From: Nereocystis luetkeana
Taxonomy: Eukaryota > Sar > Phaeophyceae > Laminariales > Laminariaceae
NCBI GenBank assembly: GCA_031213475.1
Contig: JARUPZ010000034.1
Coordinates: 3,309,114-3,373,113 of the forward strand
DNA length: 64,000 bases
Reading direction: 5' to 3'
Program-made: the position numbers and the translations under genes
Shown: positions 1 to 12,690 of the stretch, piece by piece
Position numbering within the stretch: position 1 is the stretch's first letter
How the letters are laid out: each line of letters begins with the position of its first letter
Notes under the pieces: model-generated
What the model saw: the letters and a program-made list of their open reading frames with translations, nothing else
What the model was told of the DNA's origin: nothing
The model's database searches: none

Positions 1-104
1 CAGTAGTACCCTACCTGGGGTATGTACGTACGTACGACATCCGCGACGCGAAGCGTATATGTGGCATCCAAGCTAACGTCGGAGCCGTTTTTTCCTGAAG
101 CATG

Positions 105-275
105 GCGGCAGGACTCTTGGCATTATCAAGTCGCCGGTTTGCAATTACGATCCTTGAAAAAACTAAACTCAAGCGTGGACCTCTGTTCGCTTCGCATAAT
201 TTGATGTACTTTTTTCCTTCCTGAGCGAGCGTAGCGGGCGGCGTAGGCCGCCCGCGGAGCGAAGCGCCTTGTATC
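105..275 (+). repeat. CTCTTGGCATT / GAGCGAGCGNAGCGGGCGGC repeat, copy 1
   Basis: Shares with 2325-2475 and 4310-4465 a start CTCTTGGCATTNT..AAGTCGC and an end GAGCGAGCG.AGCGGGCGGC followed by its near complement, so the end can fold into a GC-rich hairpin. Family unknown. Confidence 0.7.
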
Positions 276-1385
276 ATCTACAAATAGATCATCTCAATAT
301 ACATCACGATCTACAGCTAGTAGATTATCTAGTTTTTCACTTGCCATTGTGAGAGGCTGTGCGGGGTCTGCATATTACCGTGTACCCAATTGACTTTTTC
401 TGCCGGAGTACTTTGACTTTCATCCTTCGGTCGCGGGTCTTTTCTCGCACTCTCGGCCTCGGGACTCACAGACGGCTCGCGTGTACACCTTGTTGGTCCC
501 GGCCGGGCTCCGTGGCGCGTGCTCTGGGTCTTGCAAAGTCGTGAAATACGGCAAATCACCGCGGGGAGCTGTTCCGACCAGCTAGAGCCAAGCAGGCTCA
601 TGGGGAGCCCCCGAGCTGTCATTGTTCCGCTTTTCCACCACTGCTGCTTGCTGTTTTTTCTCAAGTACTGCAGCAGGCAGCCCTCAAAGACGAGGCAGCC
701 ACGGTGTAACAGCAGCGCTTCAAGATTTTCCCTTTGTGACAGGCCACTAACGGTGTTGCTGCTGCGGCGTGTGTATGAGCGTGCGCGTGCGTGTTTGTAT
801 CCTACAGCAGTAGGAACCGGGAGGGTTGGTGCAATTTCAGCTTCTTTTTTTTTTTTTTTTTTTTTTTTTTCGCCATCATGCCGCATTACTGCTGTGTCAG
901 GCTCTGCTGTGTGCTACCTGTGCAGGCATCACACTGCTGCTGCAAGTTGTGGGGGTTTGGCGTCGTAGCGCCCATGGTACAGGCAGCAGTCGCCGTACTG
1001 CCGAGTTTTCTTTTCGTGACGCAGCAGTCACGAGCGGTGCCATAATACTGTGTTTGTGCGTGTGTGCGTTGGTGGGTGTGCGGTTTCCACCCCGCAGTTC
1101 CTCCGAAATTGGAAAGAACCCGCGGAAAACGAGTATAGCAGCGGTATAACGTCAGAAGCAACATCGATCGGTACAACATCAGCGAATCTCACGCAGACTT
1201 GCTTACATAATTACAGTTATCTTCGTCTTTCTTCCACTTGATTGCAAGGGCCTGTTTGAGAGTCTACGACAAATAATTGTGGCCTCTACGGGTCTTTGCT
1301 TTCTTCGCGTTCTTTTTTTTTCCCCCCTTTGTGTGCTTGCTTGTCGTGCCACACTATTTTGTCTCGGAAAAAGAAAAGATCGATT

Positions 1386-1949
1386 CCCCCCCCCCCCCCT
1401 CTATTTTATATAGGATGGTTTGGCGTCGGTTGGCAACGACACTGTAAAACATGCCGCTCACTACGTGAGCTAGACAACCAGGGTACCGTTTTTTTTTTTT
1501 TTTTTTTTTTACGGTCACCCACAGCCGGTTGTCGAGTTAGATCATTTGTGCGAGGTAAACAACATTTCCTTCGCACAATTGGGAATGATCGTATCACGTA
1601 GTGTTCAAGGTAAGGCACCCAAGAGGCAGTTACATAGTACTCCCATTGCTTTCTCTGGAAATGCCTACACCGGACACTACATCAACTCATTGAAGCTGTC
1701 GTCCATATGCAAGTCCGCCTCACAAGCGGTTCTTAGTAGGATGCAGCTCACCCTTCATGCGACTCGCCAGACACCTCACGGCGCTTCACGCTTGGTGCAA
1801 GCAATGTCTGCCTGGTCGCTGAAAACCCGACATGCTCCGTCCCGGCATTGTAGGGATGCGAGGGTCTATGGTCATACGACTACGGCCATGCATGAGATCG
1901 AGTACATGTCTCCTATCGAGTACACCCCCCCCCCCCCCCCCCCCCCCGC
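1386..1949 (-). repeat. ~540 bp dispersed repeat with G-run ends, full copy
   Basis: On the minus strand it starts with a G-run and TACTCGATAGGAGA and ends near a second G-run. The same sequence occurs at 21811-22353 and 42088-42643 on the plus strand. No coding potential and no clear Pol III boxes; possibly a SINE or other non-autonomous element. Confidence 0.8.
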
Positions 1950-2324
1950 GGTTTTGGCAGGCTCTCTTTCACTTTTTTTCACCGGTTCACTGAAGTTAGT
2001 GTGGCTCGTAACCCGCACAACCCACAGCACGCCAAAGCTCGGAGCAATGAGCGGTAGCATGTCCTCGATACACGGGTCGTTTCCAGGAAAGCCATCGAAG
2101 TTACGACGAGTGTGGTGTTTGGTTTCTCTTCTTCATGCTTCGGAAGAGGGCAGAAGGGGTCTCGCCCTTTTTGAGGGATGCGACCAAAACAACAACAAGA
2201 ATATGGTGCCATTAACAATCTACGAGAATTTTGCCTCGCTTTCCGTTCTCAACACTAAAAACATTCCATCCAACAACATCACGTATAAAACATGGGTATC
2301 TGCGGATAGAGTGCGGGACCTTTT

Positions 2325-2475
2325 CTCTGCACCATGGAGCTCTTGGCATTGTGAAGTCGCGCATTGCGCCTAATCGTCTACTGCCTACGTCACCCGTTTC
2401 ACACGTTTATGTTTTTCCTTCGGCGAGCGCAGCGGGCGGCAACCTGCCGCCCTCGGAGCGGAGCTCTTGCAAGCT
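2325..2475 (+). repeat. CTCTTGGCATT / GCGAGCGCAGCGGGCGGC repeat, copy 2
   Basis: Same layout as 105-275: GAGCTCTTGGCATTGTGAAGTCGC, then the GC-rich hairpin end. Confidence 0.7.
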
Positions 2476-2823
2476 CATACACATATCATTGGAACGCGTC
2501 TGTCCCCCTTGTCAACTAGCGACACCCGCGGGACAGAGAGGGTGTGCCCTTCGATTATTTCCGAACAAAAAAACTCGGATTGTGGGAGTTCCAGTGATGA
2601 CGTACAAATCCGATCTAAAAAAACGGGGTCTAAATATACATGAAACAGCACTAGTTACGCCGCCAAACGCCCATTTTCCCCCCTATATATGTTTGTCGGA
2701 CTGTACTGTACCACTTTGTCCCTAAATGTAAGGATGGTTCTAACTCTAATACTAGGTAAACAGGGTCACTGTATTGAGGGACAGAGTGGCATGCCGTAAG
2801 GATGGGAGTCATCGGACCCTCCT

Positions 2824-2932
2824 GTTACGGGGGACCATAGTTAATAGGACCAACTATTGTTAGTATAAATGGTTAAATATTTCAAGTTTTTATGTGTACC
2901 ATAGGTCCTATTAACTATGGTCCCCCGTAATA
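2824..2932. mobile_element. Fold-back MITE, GGGGGACCATAGTTAATAGG ends, copy 1
   Basis: Perfect or near-perfect inverted ends (TTACGGGGGACCATAGTTAA) about 27 bp long around an AT-rich centre. Three copies (also 6492-6602, 8005-8114) share the ends and differ in the middle. Likely non-autonomous DNA transposon. Confidence 0.8.
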
Positions 2933-4309
2933 CTTTAAAAACATCGATCGCGCCACTAAGGGGAGGGAAGCCACTGCAGCAGAGGGTGGTTTCGGGAAGA
3001 TCGTCCCACTCGCACCTCCCCCCCCAAGACCGATTTGAAATCTCGATTGCACCACCCTCTTCTGCAGCGGCATACCCTTCCGGATGTGGAGCGTCCAATG
3101 GAGCTTTCAGAATTGGTCTACGTAAGGAGGGGGTGCGGTGACTCGCATCCTTACGCTGATCAACCGTCAACCGTCTACGAGCAGTTGTGGGCGTAGGCAG
3201 CAGCGGTGGTACCAGTAGAAACGTGCTGCGCCCCATGTCTTGGGACTGTTGACGCGTGCTTCGATAGGGTAGGGGTAACGGTAGAGCTGTTGAATCGGGA
3301 CGACTTGAGTCATCAACTACTGCTGCTGTAGTTTTGTTTGTCGGACGTTGTACATAGTCAGTCGTTTCCCGGAGGTGCCGACTTTCTGACTTATTATGGG
3401 GTGTCCATAGTTGTATTGAAGCGATACTGCAAGTAGCTCAGCAGTCCATCTAGCTCAGTCCAGCTCAGCTCAGCTCAGCACGCAGTGTATTGCATCGCTC
3501 CTAGCTCAACAGCGCAGCGCAGTGCAGCGCTACTATGATGGCATCAGGAGACAGCACTTTCGCCCCTCTTGGCCTCTTGACATAACTCATCAAGGCAAAC
3601 AACTCCTTGACGGACAGTGTTGCGCCCCCTCATCCTGCAAAAATATCGGAATATCGATATTTCGACGTATATCGGTATCGTATCGATATCAACTCCCGTT
3701 CGATATCCTCCGCTACTCACTGCATGCACGACATACCTTCACCCTGACGGCGGGCTCGGCGTCACGGAAGGAGTTCCAACAGCTTTTCCAAGTTCTACTT
3801 TCTACGTACGTAAGGCTTTTTATACATTCGCCTCAACCTGACCACACTTGATTGTGAAGGCCTTGCTGCGCTCTCAGAGCTCACACCCGGAGCACGCCTG
3901 CCTAACTCCATCTCTCGGAGAACCTTCCGTGCGTTCTTCTTCCATTGCTTGTGGAACACTCCTGCCTTTCAAGATAAAAAAAAGGCCCGATTTTTTTTTT
4001 TTTTTCTTGAAGAACGAACAAAAAAACGAAAAAAAAAAACATGAAATCGGAACTCCGAAGCTCGACCGAAACGCTGTCAAAAACAAGCAGCTGGTGATGA
4101 TGCACTACTACGAACGCGCATGTTTTTCCGTTCTCATAACAATCTTCTCCTTTCCTACATGTCATATCATGCATTTTTTTTATGGACCCATTAATAACAC
4201 GTGTGCATCATGATGCGTGTGGAGTCCGACATGCTTTGTCCTGCGCCACTAAACTCTTGCCAATTGGCAAGTCGCCCATTTTTTTAACCACGTCACAAAC
4301 CAGGCGTGG

Positions 4310-4465
4310 TTTTCCCTGCGCAACTGAGCTCTTGGCATTTTGCAAGTCGCCCGTTGCGCCACGTCATGAGCATCCGGCCTGCTTTACACTTGGTTTTATT
4401 TTACTTTCTTGAGCGAGCGCAGCGGGCGGCGAATAGCCGCTCGCGAAGCGGAGCGCCTTGGATGT
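4310..4465 (+). repeat. CTCTTGGCATT / GAGCGAGCGCAGCGGGCGGC repeat, copy 3
   Basis: Third copy in the first 4.5 kb, with the hairpin end at 4410-4460. A shorter echo of its start lies at 4250. Confidence 0.7.
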
Positions 4466-4607
4466 TTTACACATTTGCATTTTCTATTACCACGCGGTGC
4501 ATTCGAAGCCTGTCGGATGGCAGCAGCTGGCCGCCGCGACCGCGAGCTCGGCCTTGCAGAAGGAGTTCGAAAAGCAAACACTTTTTTTTTCTTTTCTTTT
4601 CTTCTTT

Positions 4608-4770
4608 GATCATCACTTTCACTTTCCAGCTTAACTCGTGGGAGGTTTTACCCTCACGGTCTTCTTCTGGACAAGCCGTGGTCACAGGTGTCTTTCCTTC
4701 CCCCCGGTATATGCGTGCCTTTATTTTTGGTCGTGTCGCGTATAGGGTTCAGCATCCCCACTGCTCGTCG
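4608..4770 (+). repeat. Dispersed repeat shared with 30755-30915
   Basis: TCACTTT.ACTTTCCAG..AACTCGT.GGAGGTTTTACCCTC and CTTCTGGACAAGCCGTGG are shared by both. The open frame through it is not a recognised protein. Confidence 0.75.
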
Positions 4771-5064
4771 ATTTTCATCGCAGTAGCTAACTCACGCTTC
4801 CGCGCTTTCCGTTATTCAGTTTTCATGCAAGAAGAAGTTCTTCCTGGACTTGAACGCACGAAATTGATCATGGTAGGCAAGCGGACCACCTTCGAAAAGC
4901 CACCGGGGACGCCGGCTTTCTAGTTTCTAATTTCCTATCGTAAGTCCGCATTAATGCCTGGTACAGTACGCACACATGTTCTGCTTGCCACCCGTTATAC
5001 TATCCAATTTCTAATTCCTACATATATTGTTCACATTTTTTATTCCCACGCGGTGATTTTGCAG

Positions 5065-5196
5065 CCTGCTGGATACCAGCAGCTGGCCGCCGCGAACGCG
5101 AGCGCAGCCTTGCAGAAGGAGTTCGAGAATCTGTACGAGGCGTATATGGCCAAGAACCCCCTGAATTCCGAGCCCAATCACAACTGCAGGATGACG
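5065..5196 (+). CDS. NUP54: Nup54 exon a (44 codons)
   Basis: Follows a TTTTGCAG acceptor and ends ATGACG before GTACTG. It encodes PAGYQQLAAANASAALQKEF and then a helix ending NHNCRMT, which corresponds to the start of the conserved Nup54 region after the FG repeats. A decayed copy of its first half lies at 4480-4576. Confidence 0.75.
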
Positions 5197-8100
5197 GTAC
5201 TGTATTATGATGCAGTATGTCTGTCGTGTATGAAGTGTATGTACAGCAGTGGTGGATATCGAAGGGGTGTTGAGTTCAATTCGGTACGACATTTTGTTGA
5301 CACAGGTCGATATTTGTGCCAGATGGAGGGTACCAGGTATGTCGTGTGTTTATATGCAGTGAATAGTGGTGGATGTTTCCTTTGAGTTCGATACGATACC
5401 GATTCATATCGGAAGGTCGATATTCCGATATCTATACATCGAAAGGTCGATGTTCTGATACCGATATATATCGAAAGGTCGATATTCCGATATCTATACA
5501 TCGAAAGGTCGATGTTCTGATACCGATATATATCGAAAGGTCGATATTCCGATATCTATACATCGAAAGGTCGATGTTCTGATACCGATATATATCGGAA
5601 TATCGATTTTCCGTTATCAATGCAGCATGTACTGCAGGGTGAAGGTATGTCGTGTACCTGGTAGTGAAGAGTGGAAATCGAAGGTTAATTGAGTTGGAAA
5701 CGATACCGAGACCGAAATAGGAAGTATATCGGAAGGTCGATACTTCGATTGTGCTGCAGGATTAGCCCTTGCAATACGGCAGTCCCGTTTGGGGACAAAC
5801 TACTCAGAATTTGAGTGCGCTGCCCACCAAAACGGGAGTGCAATCCTAAAAGGGTTATACTTTAGGTATCTCCTGGTGGTGTCGTGATGGTTATCGAACG
5901 ATATCGGAGTTCGATATGATAGCGATGTATGAGCGACAAACAAAAATCATGCCATTTCGATAGTGTCGCTATTGTAGTGACTTGCGAGCCCAAATCACTA
6001 CTGCGGGGTGAAGGTCTGTCGTGCACCGGGTTTACAGCGAGTAGTGGTGGATGTCGAGAACGATTGTGGATGTCGATACGATACCTGTATGCGGAGTACC
6101 AGGTACCTGGTATAAACCGGGGTTATTCACGGGTCGGGTCAAACCTCGCGGGCCTTGCCCGACCCGACCCGCAATATTTTCAAGTATTCCTGACCCGGCC
6201 CGCGGGTTGGGCCGGCTTGTGAACCGTGAGGAGCCCTGGTGCAAACGACAAAACAAATACCTGGTACCTTGTTATACTTAGTACACGATTTAGATAGTCG
6301 GTACAGTATTGCATTACAGTAAAAGCTCTGGGGCTCTCTGAGGTAGCGACCAAACCAACCAATCATAATAGCTTTAGCCGCCGCTTTATCAACCGTTTAC
6401 GAGCAGCGTGAGGGTCTAGAAAAAGCAGGGGTGGGATCACGTAAACCTCCGCCCGTGCCGCGCACGACTCCTTGCATTCAACCATTGTAACTATTACGGG
6501 GGACTATAGTTAATAGGACCTATGGTATACGAAAAAAACTATATATTTAACCATTTTTACTAAAAACAAATTTGGTCCTATTGACTATGGTCCCCCGTAA
6601 TATAGAACTTGACGTTGTATCATCCCCCAATCACGCGGTGGGGCCTTCGCTGTAGTTCTCCTCGCCTTGCTTATAGCCGATGCTTCCCCTCCGAAGTCAT
6701 GAGAGGGTTGAACGTCGTTTTTTTTTTCGTCCACTGTCAGCCTAGTAGCGAGCATTTCGTACGTGGACGAGAGGGGGTGGAGGGCACGTATACCGCGCTC
6801 GATATGTACTGGTGCGTTTTTTCGAAAAGTTCGATATTTGCGAAATTTTCACTAGGAACTTTCGATACGATGGCGAACGGTGGTATTTTCTTGTGATGTG
6901 ATTGATGTGTGTAAGTATGTAAACGGCGATATCTATCCCATGATCCGTATCTTCGCCGACGCTCTTCTTCCCTCCCCCCCCCCTCGCCGTGTTCCCTGGG
7001 CCGTTCACGCTCCAATCACCCACGTACACATCGCAGCACGTGGTGTACAACCAGGTGGATCCTAGCCTGAGGCACTCCTACACCCGTCCAGCCCACATGG
7101 AGGACAAGACGTGGACGAAGGTGAGATTTTTTGCGCACACGGGACAGACCAGATCAGATCAGATCAGATCAGATCAGATCAGATCAGAATAGATCAGATC
7201 AGACCACCGTTTCATGATCTAGAAATTTCGGGCCAGATAAAATCCCTGATTTGTACCATGATCTGCAAGACTTTGGACCATGTTTATTTAGCCGGGTGGG
7301 GTCGGGGGAAGATATTTCCGCCCAAAGTGCGTTGCGTTTCGCAGGGTCCGTTTTCGTTTGCGCTCGCTTGTCCCGATGACGGCGAGGGTGCTACGTAAAG
7401 CCGAACATTTTATATTTTCTGAAGGCTTTCTCTCTCTCCCCCTCTCTCGACCATATATTTTCCGAAAACACCACGGTTGCTGATCGGTGTTGGCAGCCTT
7501 AACCTTCCCGTCCTGGGGAAAAAAGCGATCGCGACCCCTCTGCGGACTCAAACGTCCTTCACGGTGTGTGCCTGGTTTCAGTGGTTGGCACGATCTAGTC
7601 ATTGGTAGATGGTAACTGCCGGGTGGGATCTGTATGACACAGCTCTTGTGCACGTGTTTCGCCGGGTGGGATCTGTATGATACGGGTCTTGGGCGGCATG
7701 TCATAGCGGCAAAGACAGGATGTATAAACTATCTGTAAATGATCTAGATCGTGATTTATCTGTCCGATGGTTGGTTGGTTGGTTGGTTGGTTGGTTGGTT
7801 GGTTGGTTGGTTGAGAGGGGAGGGGAAATGGTACTCGGAGTGCATACATTTCACAGAGGCCTTGTTTTATTCGATCCGTTTTTTCCCTTATTTTTCACCT
7901 CTGAAGAAATGATCCTACTCTCGATTCAAGAAGCCCAGCTGCGCTCCTGGAGTGCAAAAGCTGGAAGGTAGAGAGAGGCGTGGTCCGACGGTACGGATGG
8001 GAAGTATTGCGGGGGACCATAGTTAATAGGGACCTATGGTATACATAAAAACCTATATTTTTAATCATTTTTACTAAGAATATTTGGTCCTATTAACTAT

Positions 8101-11100
8101 GGTCCCCCGTAATAGCACATATTTGCATCGTGTTTCTGAGGTGCCTGCCAGCCTGCCTCACTCGAGGACCTCTCTCTCTCTATAGAGGTAAAGCTTACCC
8201 ACAAACTGAATCGATGAACAATTCCCAAACCCTGGCTGGTATCACCGAAATAAGTAGGACTACTATTCACGGGTCGGATTAAACCTCGTGGGTCGGGTGG
8301 TGTAACGATGACCAGACCCGACCCGTGAGAATTTGAAAACTCCCGACCCGACCCGACCCGACCCTTCCGGTGAAGTTCCGAAAACTTCCTGAACCGGTCC
8401 GTGGGTAGGGTAAAGTCATTTCCGGGGCAGAGCCCTGAACAAAAGGATGGTGCTAACTGTAGGAATTTGTACCAGTAACGAACGATGATGTCTATGCAAC
8501 GGGATCTCAATGACGTTGTGTTCCTTCCTTACGCCAGTCGCCCCCCCCTCCCCCTCACGTTGGTCAACCGTCAGTCCTAACTATAGGTTTAGACCAAAAA
8601 GTGCTACCAGGTATACGAGTACACCGATATCGTTTTGGCCAAAAAAGCGCTATATATATACCGACATTGTTTTGGGAAAAAAAAACGCGATATAGCCCTT
8701 TCGTTTTGGTCAAGAAGCGCGATATATCCCCATCGTTTTGGCCGAAGAGTGCTATATACCGATATCGTTTTGGCTGAAAAAAGTGCGGTATATATACCCC
8801 TATCGTTTTGGTCGAAAAGCGCGATATACCCCTATCGTTTTGGCCAAAAAGTGCTATATACTGATATCATTTTGGCCGAAAAACGCTATAAACCCCTATC
8901 GTTTCGGCGAACAAAGTGATACACCCCGATCGGTTTGGCCAAAAAGTGCTATATACCGATATCGTTTCTGCCAAGAAAGTGCTACCTGCTATATTGTAGT
9001 CTACTGTATATCCCCATCATATATATAGCACGCGCCGTAATTAGTTGGTTGGTTGACAGTAAATATGCTACGCAGGAGGCGGCGGTTTGAACGCATAGAC
9101 TGATCGCCTTGACTTACCCCATTGACTGATCGCTTCGACTGACCGCCTTGACTGACCGCCTTAAGCTTTGCGGTATGGCTAACCCCGTCGGCCGGATAAA
9201 TTTAACTTGAAAAATAACATACTGCTGTACATACGAGCAGCTGTCGCTAGGAGGAACTCGCGGTGGTGGGTAGGTGTAACTGCCGTCAACTACTGGTAGG
9301 TGTTGCGTTGGTGGGAGTGGGAGGTGCAAATACATCTACCGTTACCGTTCTTCGGCTTGTTCTTTTTGGGAGATTCCAGCCGTCACATGGTACAGACGGA
9401 GATTTTTAGGTGCGCGAGGCTGGTAAGGAGGCCCGTTTTTTTTGGCGCCGTCCGTCATAGATTGGAAGCTCGCTTTATTGTAATGATGCCGTTGCTCTCT
9501 CCCTCTATATAGTAAGTTGCGCTGTTGGATACCTGGTAGTTTGTTGAGTGCGTGCCGTGTACTACTGTGTGCGTCGGTATGTACAGCTCTAGGCCTGTAT
9601 CTTTGTAGACGTACTTCGTCGTGCGGCCGTCTTGCCGGTGTAAACATCCGGACCCGACATCGAGTAAAACATCCCACCGAAAGTAACGATGTTGTACTTG
9701 TACATACAAAAATTGAATTTATTTGTGTACGGGGAGAAGGGTCTTCATGTGTCTTCGTCTCCCCCCCCCCCCCCCCCCGCCCGCTTGTGTTCCCTTCTCT
9801 CGTCTCTCGTCCCCTTGCTTGCACAGGCGGAGGAAGATAACCCTGACCCGAGCAAGCTGGCCCCGGCTGCCGTCATAGGGTGGGAGAGTCTGAAAGAGCG
9901 CTTGGTCGAACAGCAGAAAGAGATGCAAAAAATGGCTGCGTTTGTGTCGGTGAGAGGTGGTATATACGTCGTCACACGCCTGTTGTTTCTTTTTTTCTTT
10001 TCTTTTTTAACTTGAGCTTCTGAGATCGGAAAACAAAGGTACATCGAAACTCGTATTTTCCAAGCTGTGGTGTGACTCTTCGATCGCGCGTCCTACTGGT
10101 GGTATGTAGATTTTTTTCGAGTGTCGCCGCGGTGGTGGGCACGTCTAGTTACCTTTCATGTTAGCAGCAGAAACACTGCAATCATAATACGTGGTATTTA
10201 TTAAATATTAAAACATTAGCTGTGAGATCGAGGATTTCGTCGAACCTCGTCTTTGCAAGCCGTGGGTAGTGCTTCCATCGCGCTTACTGCGGGGTTTATA
10301 AGGCCTCATGCAGGAATTACAGTCCGTATATGAATTAGAAAGACGTGAGACACTCTCGCGGACGAATTTCCTCTCTGATTTCCTCGCCGACGGGCAGGCA
10401 GGGAGGGAGGGAGGGAGGGAGGGAGGGAGGGAGGGAGGGAGGGAGGGAGGGTGCAAGCACCGAACGATGCATGTGTGTGTGAAAAAGTATCTCGACGACA
10501 CCTTCTCAACGCCTCTGCCATCTTCGTCTTGGGTCTCCGTCCCCCCCCCCCCCCACCCCTCCCCCCCCCTCCCAGGTTTAGGATAAACTCGTCTCGCAAA
10601 TCCGTTTCAGGGGGGGGTGTTATCTTATCACACGTGTGATAGTGTCATCTGCATACGGTAATGCCGGACTACTCAAAGCTGGTCGCAAACACGCAGTACC
10701 GACGCAGAACACAGTAAGCACAACTTGCGGTACCAGCACCAATTCAGTCAATTGTTCCGGCGTCTATGGCGAAACAGCAGCGTGCGGCGGGCATAAAACG
10801 CAAAAAATAAATAAATGGCTGCGTGTTCGTTTTGTCTAGGGTTTAGGATTGGCAGTCTTCGTAACGCCTTCTACGGTAGCAAACCTGGTCACAGCGGTAC
10901 CAGTATACGGTGCCGGTGCAGTTTAATTTTCCGGCGTGGCGTACAGCAGCAGTAATTGTAAACAACCGCTGCGTTTGCTTTGTTGACCGGTGGCAACGAC
11001 GCCTCATCGAGTAGGAAAACTCGTCGCAAGACATGATGAAGTCACGTAGAGCACGAGTTCCATAACAGCCAGTTGTGCCAGCATGGTGGCCATCAGAAAG

Positions 11101-12622
11101 CAGTGCCAAAAATGGCTGCGTTTGCGTCTTTGAGCAGTGGCATGTCCCTGCAACGCCTTATACGGTAGCAAACCTCGTGACTTGTATATTTCTTCCTTAT
11201 TTGCTCTCCCTGTGCTTACCCCAGTCTCGGCTCTCCCGTTCACTGCTACCTCTCTGCCCTCTTTCTGCATCAGGGGGTGTCTTTCTCCGTTCATCTCTCT
11301 GCTTCATCTTTCTCTCGCTATCTCTTATCTGTTTCGCTCTCTCTGCTTTCTCTCTGTCCATGTGCACACCTACTGTACTGCCTCCCTTGCTTGACTTGCT
11401 GTGGCTCTCTGGGCCTCTGCCATGTCTCTCGCGCTCTCTTCCCCCCCGCCGCCCCGTTCTCGCTTTGTCGATGTGTGCATCTCCTTCCTACGTACCTTCT
11501 TTTTCTCCCTGGTGGCTCCCTCCGTTCCTTACTCGCTCTATTTGCCGGCAGGTAATGCAAAGCACCACAAGCAACGGCCTCCGCTCCGTAGCGTTGGTGA
11601 GGACTCGGATGGAGGCCTCCCGGCGCAGGCATCTCGCACAAGCGCACCGCTTCCTCAAGGTACATAGCACCAGAGTGACACCTAGTTAATACCTGTAAGT
11701 AGATCTTTCCGGGCAGACAGATCCCTGATCTGTGGGATCTACTCGAAGCAGCTCGTGATGCCGGGTGGGAGGGAGCCGTATGACCCGCATGAGCTGCATG
11801 ATCTACAGTAGCACGTGTTCCTGGGTTGGATCTGTACTGTACAGATCCTCCACAAATTCCCTTTTATTTGTAGAACTGCAGTCTCGTTTTGGGGACACAC
11901 TACTCGAATTTCAAGTAGTTTGTCCCTATGGCGGGACTGCGGTCTTGAAAGGGTTAAAACCCTTTTAGGACTGCAGCCCCGTCTGGGGAAAATTACTTGG
12001 ATTTTGACTGGTTAGGAACACAATCATCTTTACCTACATGTAGTACCGCTTTGCCCCTCGATTTAAGGGAGCGGGAGTACATTCATATCTAGTACAAACG
12101 CACCATGTACATAGATAGGGACAGAGTGGGAATATATTGTCCCGGCCTGTCCGGCGTGTGGAACCGTGCAATTGCGGTAAGGCGTTCCCTTGAAGTCAAG
12201 ACTTGACGTTGTGAAACCGCAACGGCTTTCTTCCAATGGGTAGTGTTGGATATATCCATCGTATCCTTTTTTCTTTTTTTTTTTGTGATCGAAATATATA
12301 GCGAACTTCCGATTAGTTGTAACTAATGTGGTTTTGTTTGCCCTCCATCCCCTATCTCATTCGCTTATTTTTGTTGTTGCTGTTGTTGTTGTTGCAGATA
12401 TTGAACTTTTAAGAGACATTCAGTGTACCCCCCCCCCCCCCGGCTTCTCCCAATGTACCGTCAACGTTTGATATTAACATCAGAGTCTAAACGGTGTTTT
12501 TTTTACTGGCCATTGTATACTATACTGGTAGTCAGCAGGTGCATATAAATGTGTTAACATTTGTTTCGTTTTTTTTTTTCTCTTCTTCCGACCGGCTCAC
12601 TAAGCGTGTCCAATTCTGCTGC

Positions 12623-12690
<68 letters not shown>

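Larger units (their letters stand above)
1..5064. other. Left flank of Nup54: no gene seen
   Basis: No FG-rich or other convincing exon was found on either strand. It contains three copies of a ~150 bp repeat, one full G/C-run repeat (1386-1949), one fold-back element (2824-2932), several long A/T runs, and a decayed copy of the first Nup54 exon. The missing N-terminal Nup54 exons may be here in short pieces or beyond the window. Confidence 0.6.

Noticed and set aside
1546-2373. 275-codon plus-strand open frame
   Set aside because: It lies mostly in the ~540 bp dispersed repeat and a C-run; the other copies of the repeat do not keep the frame.
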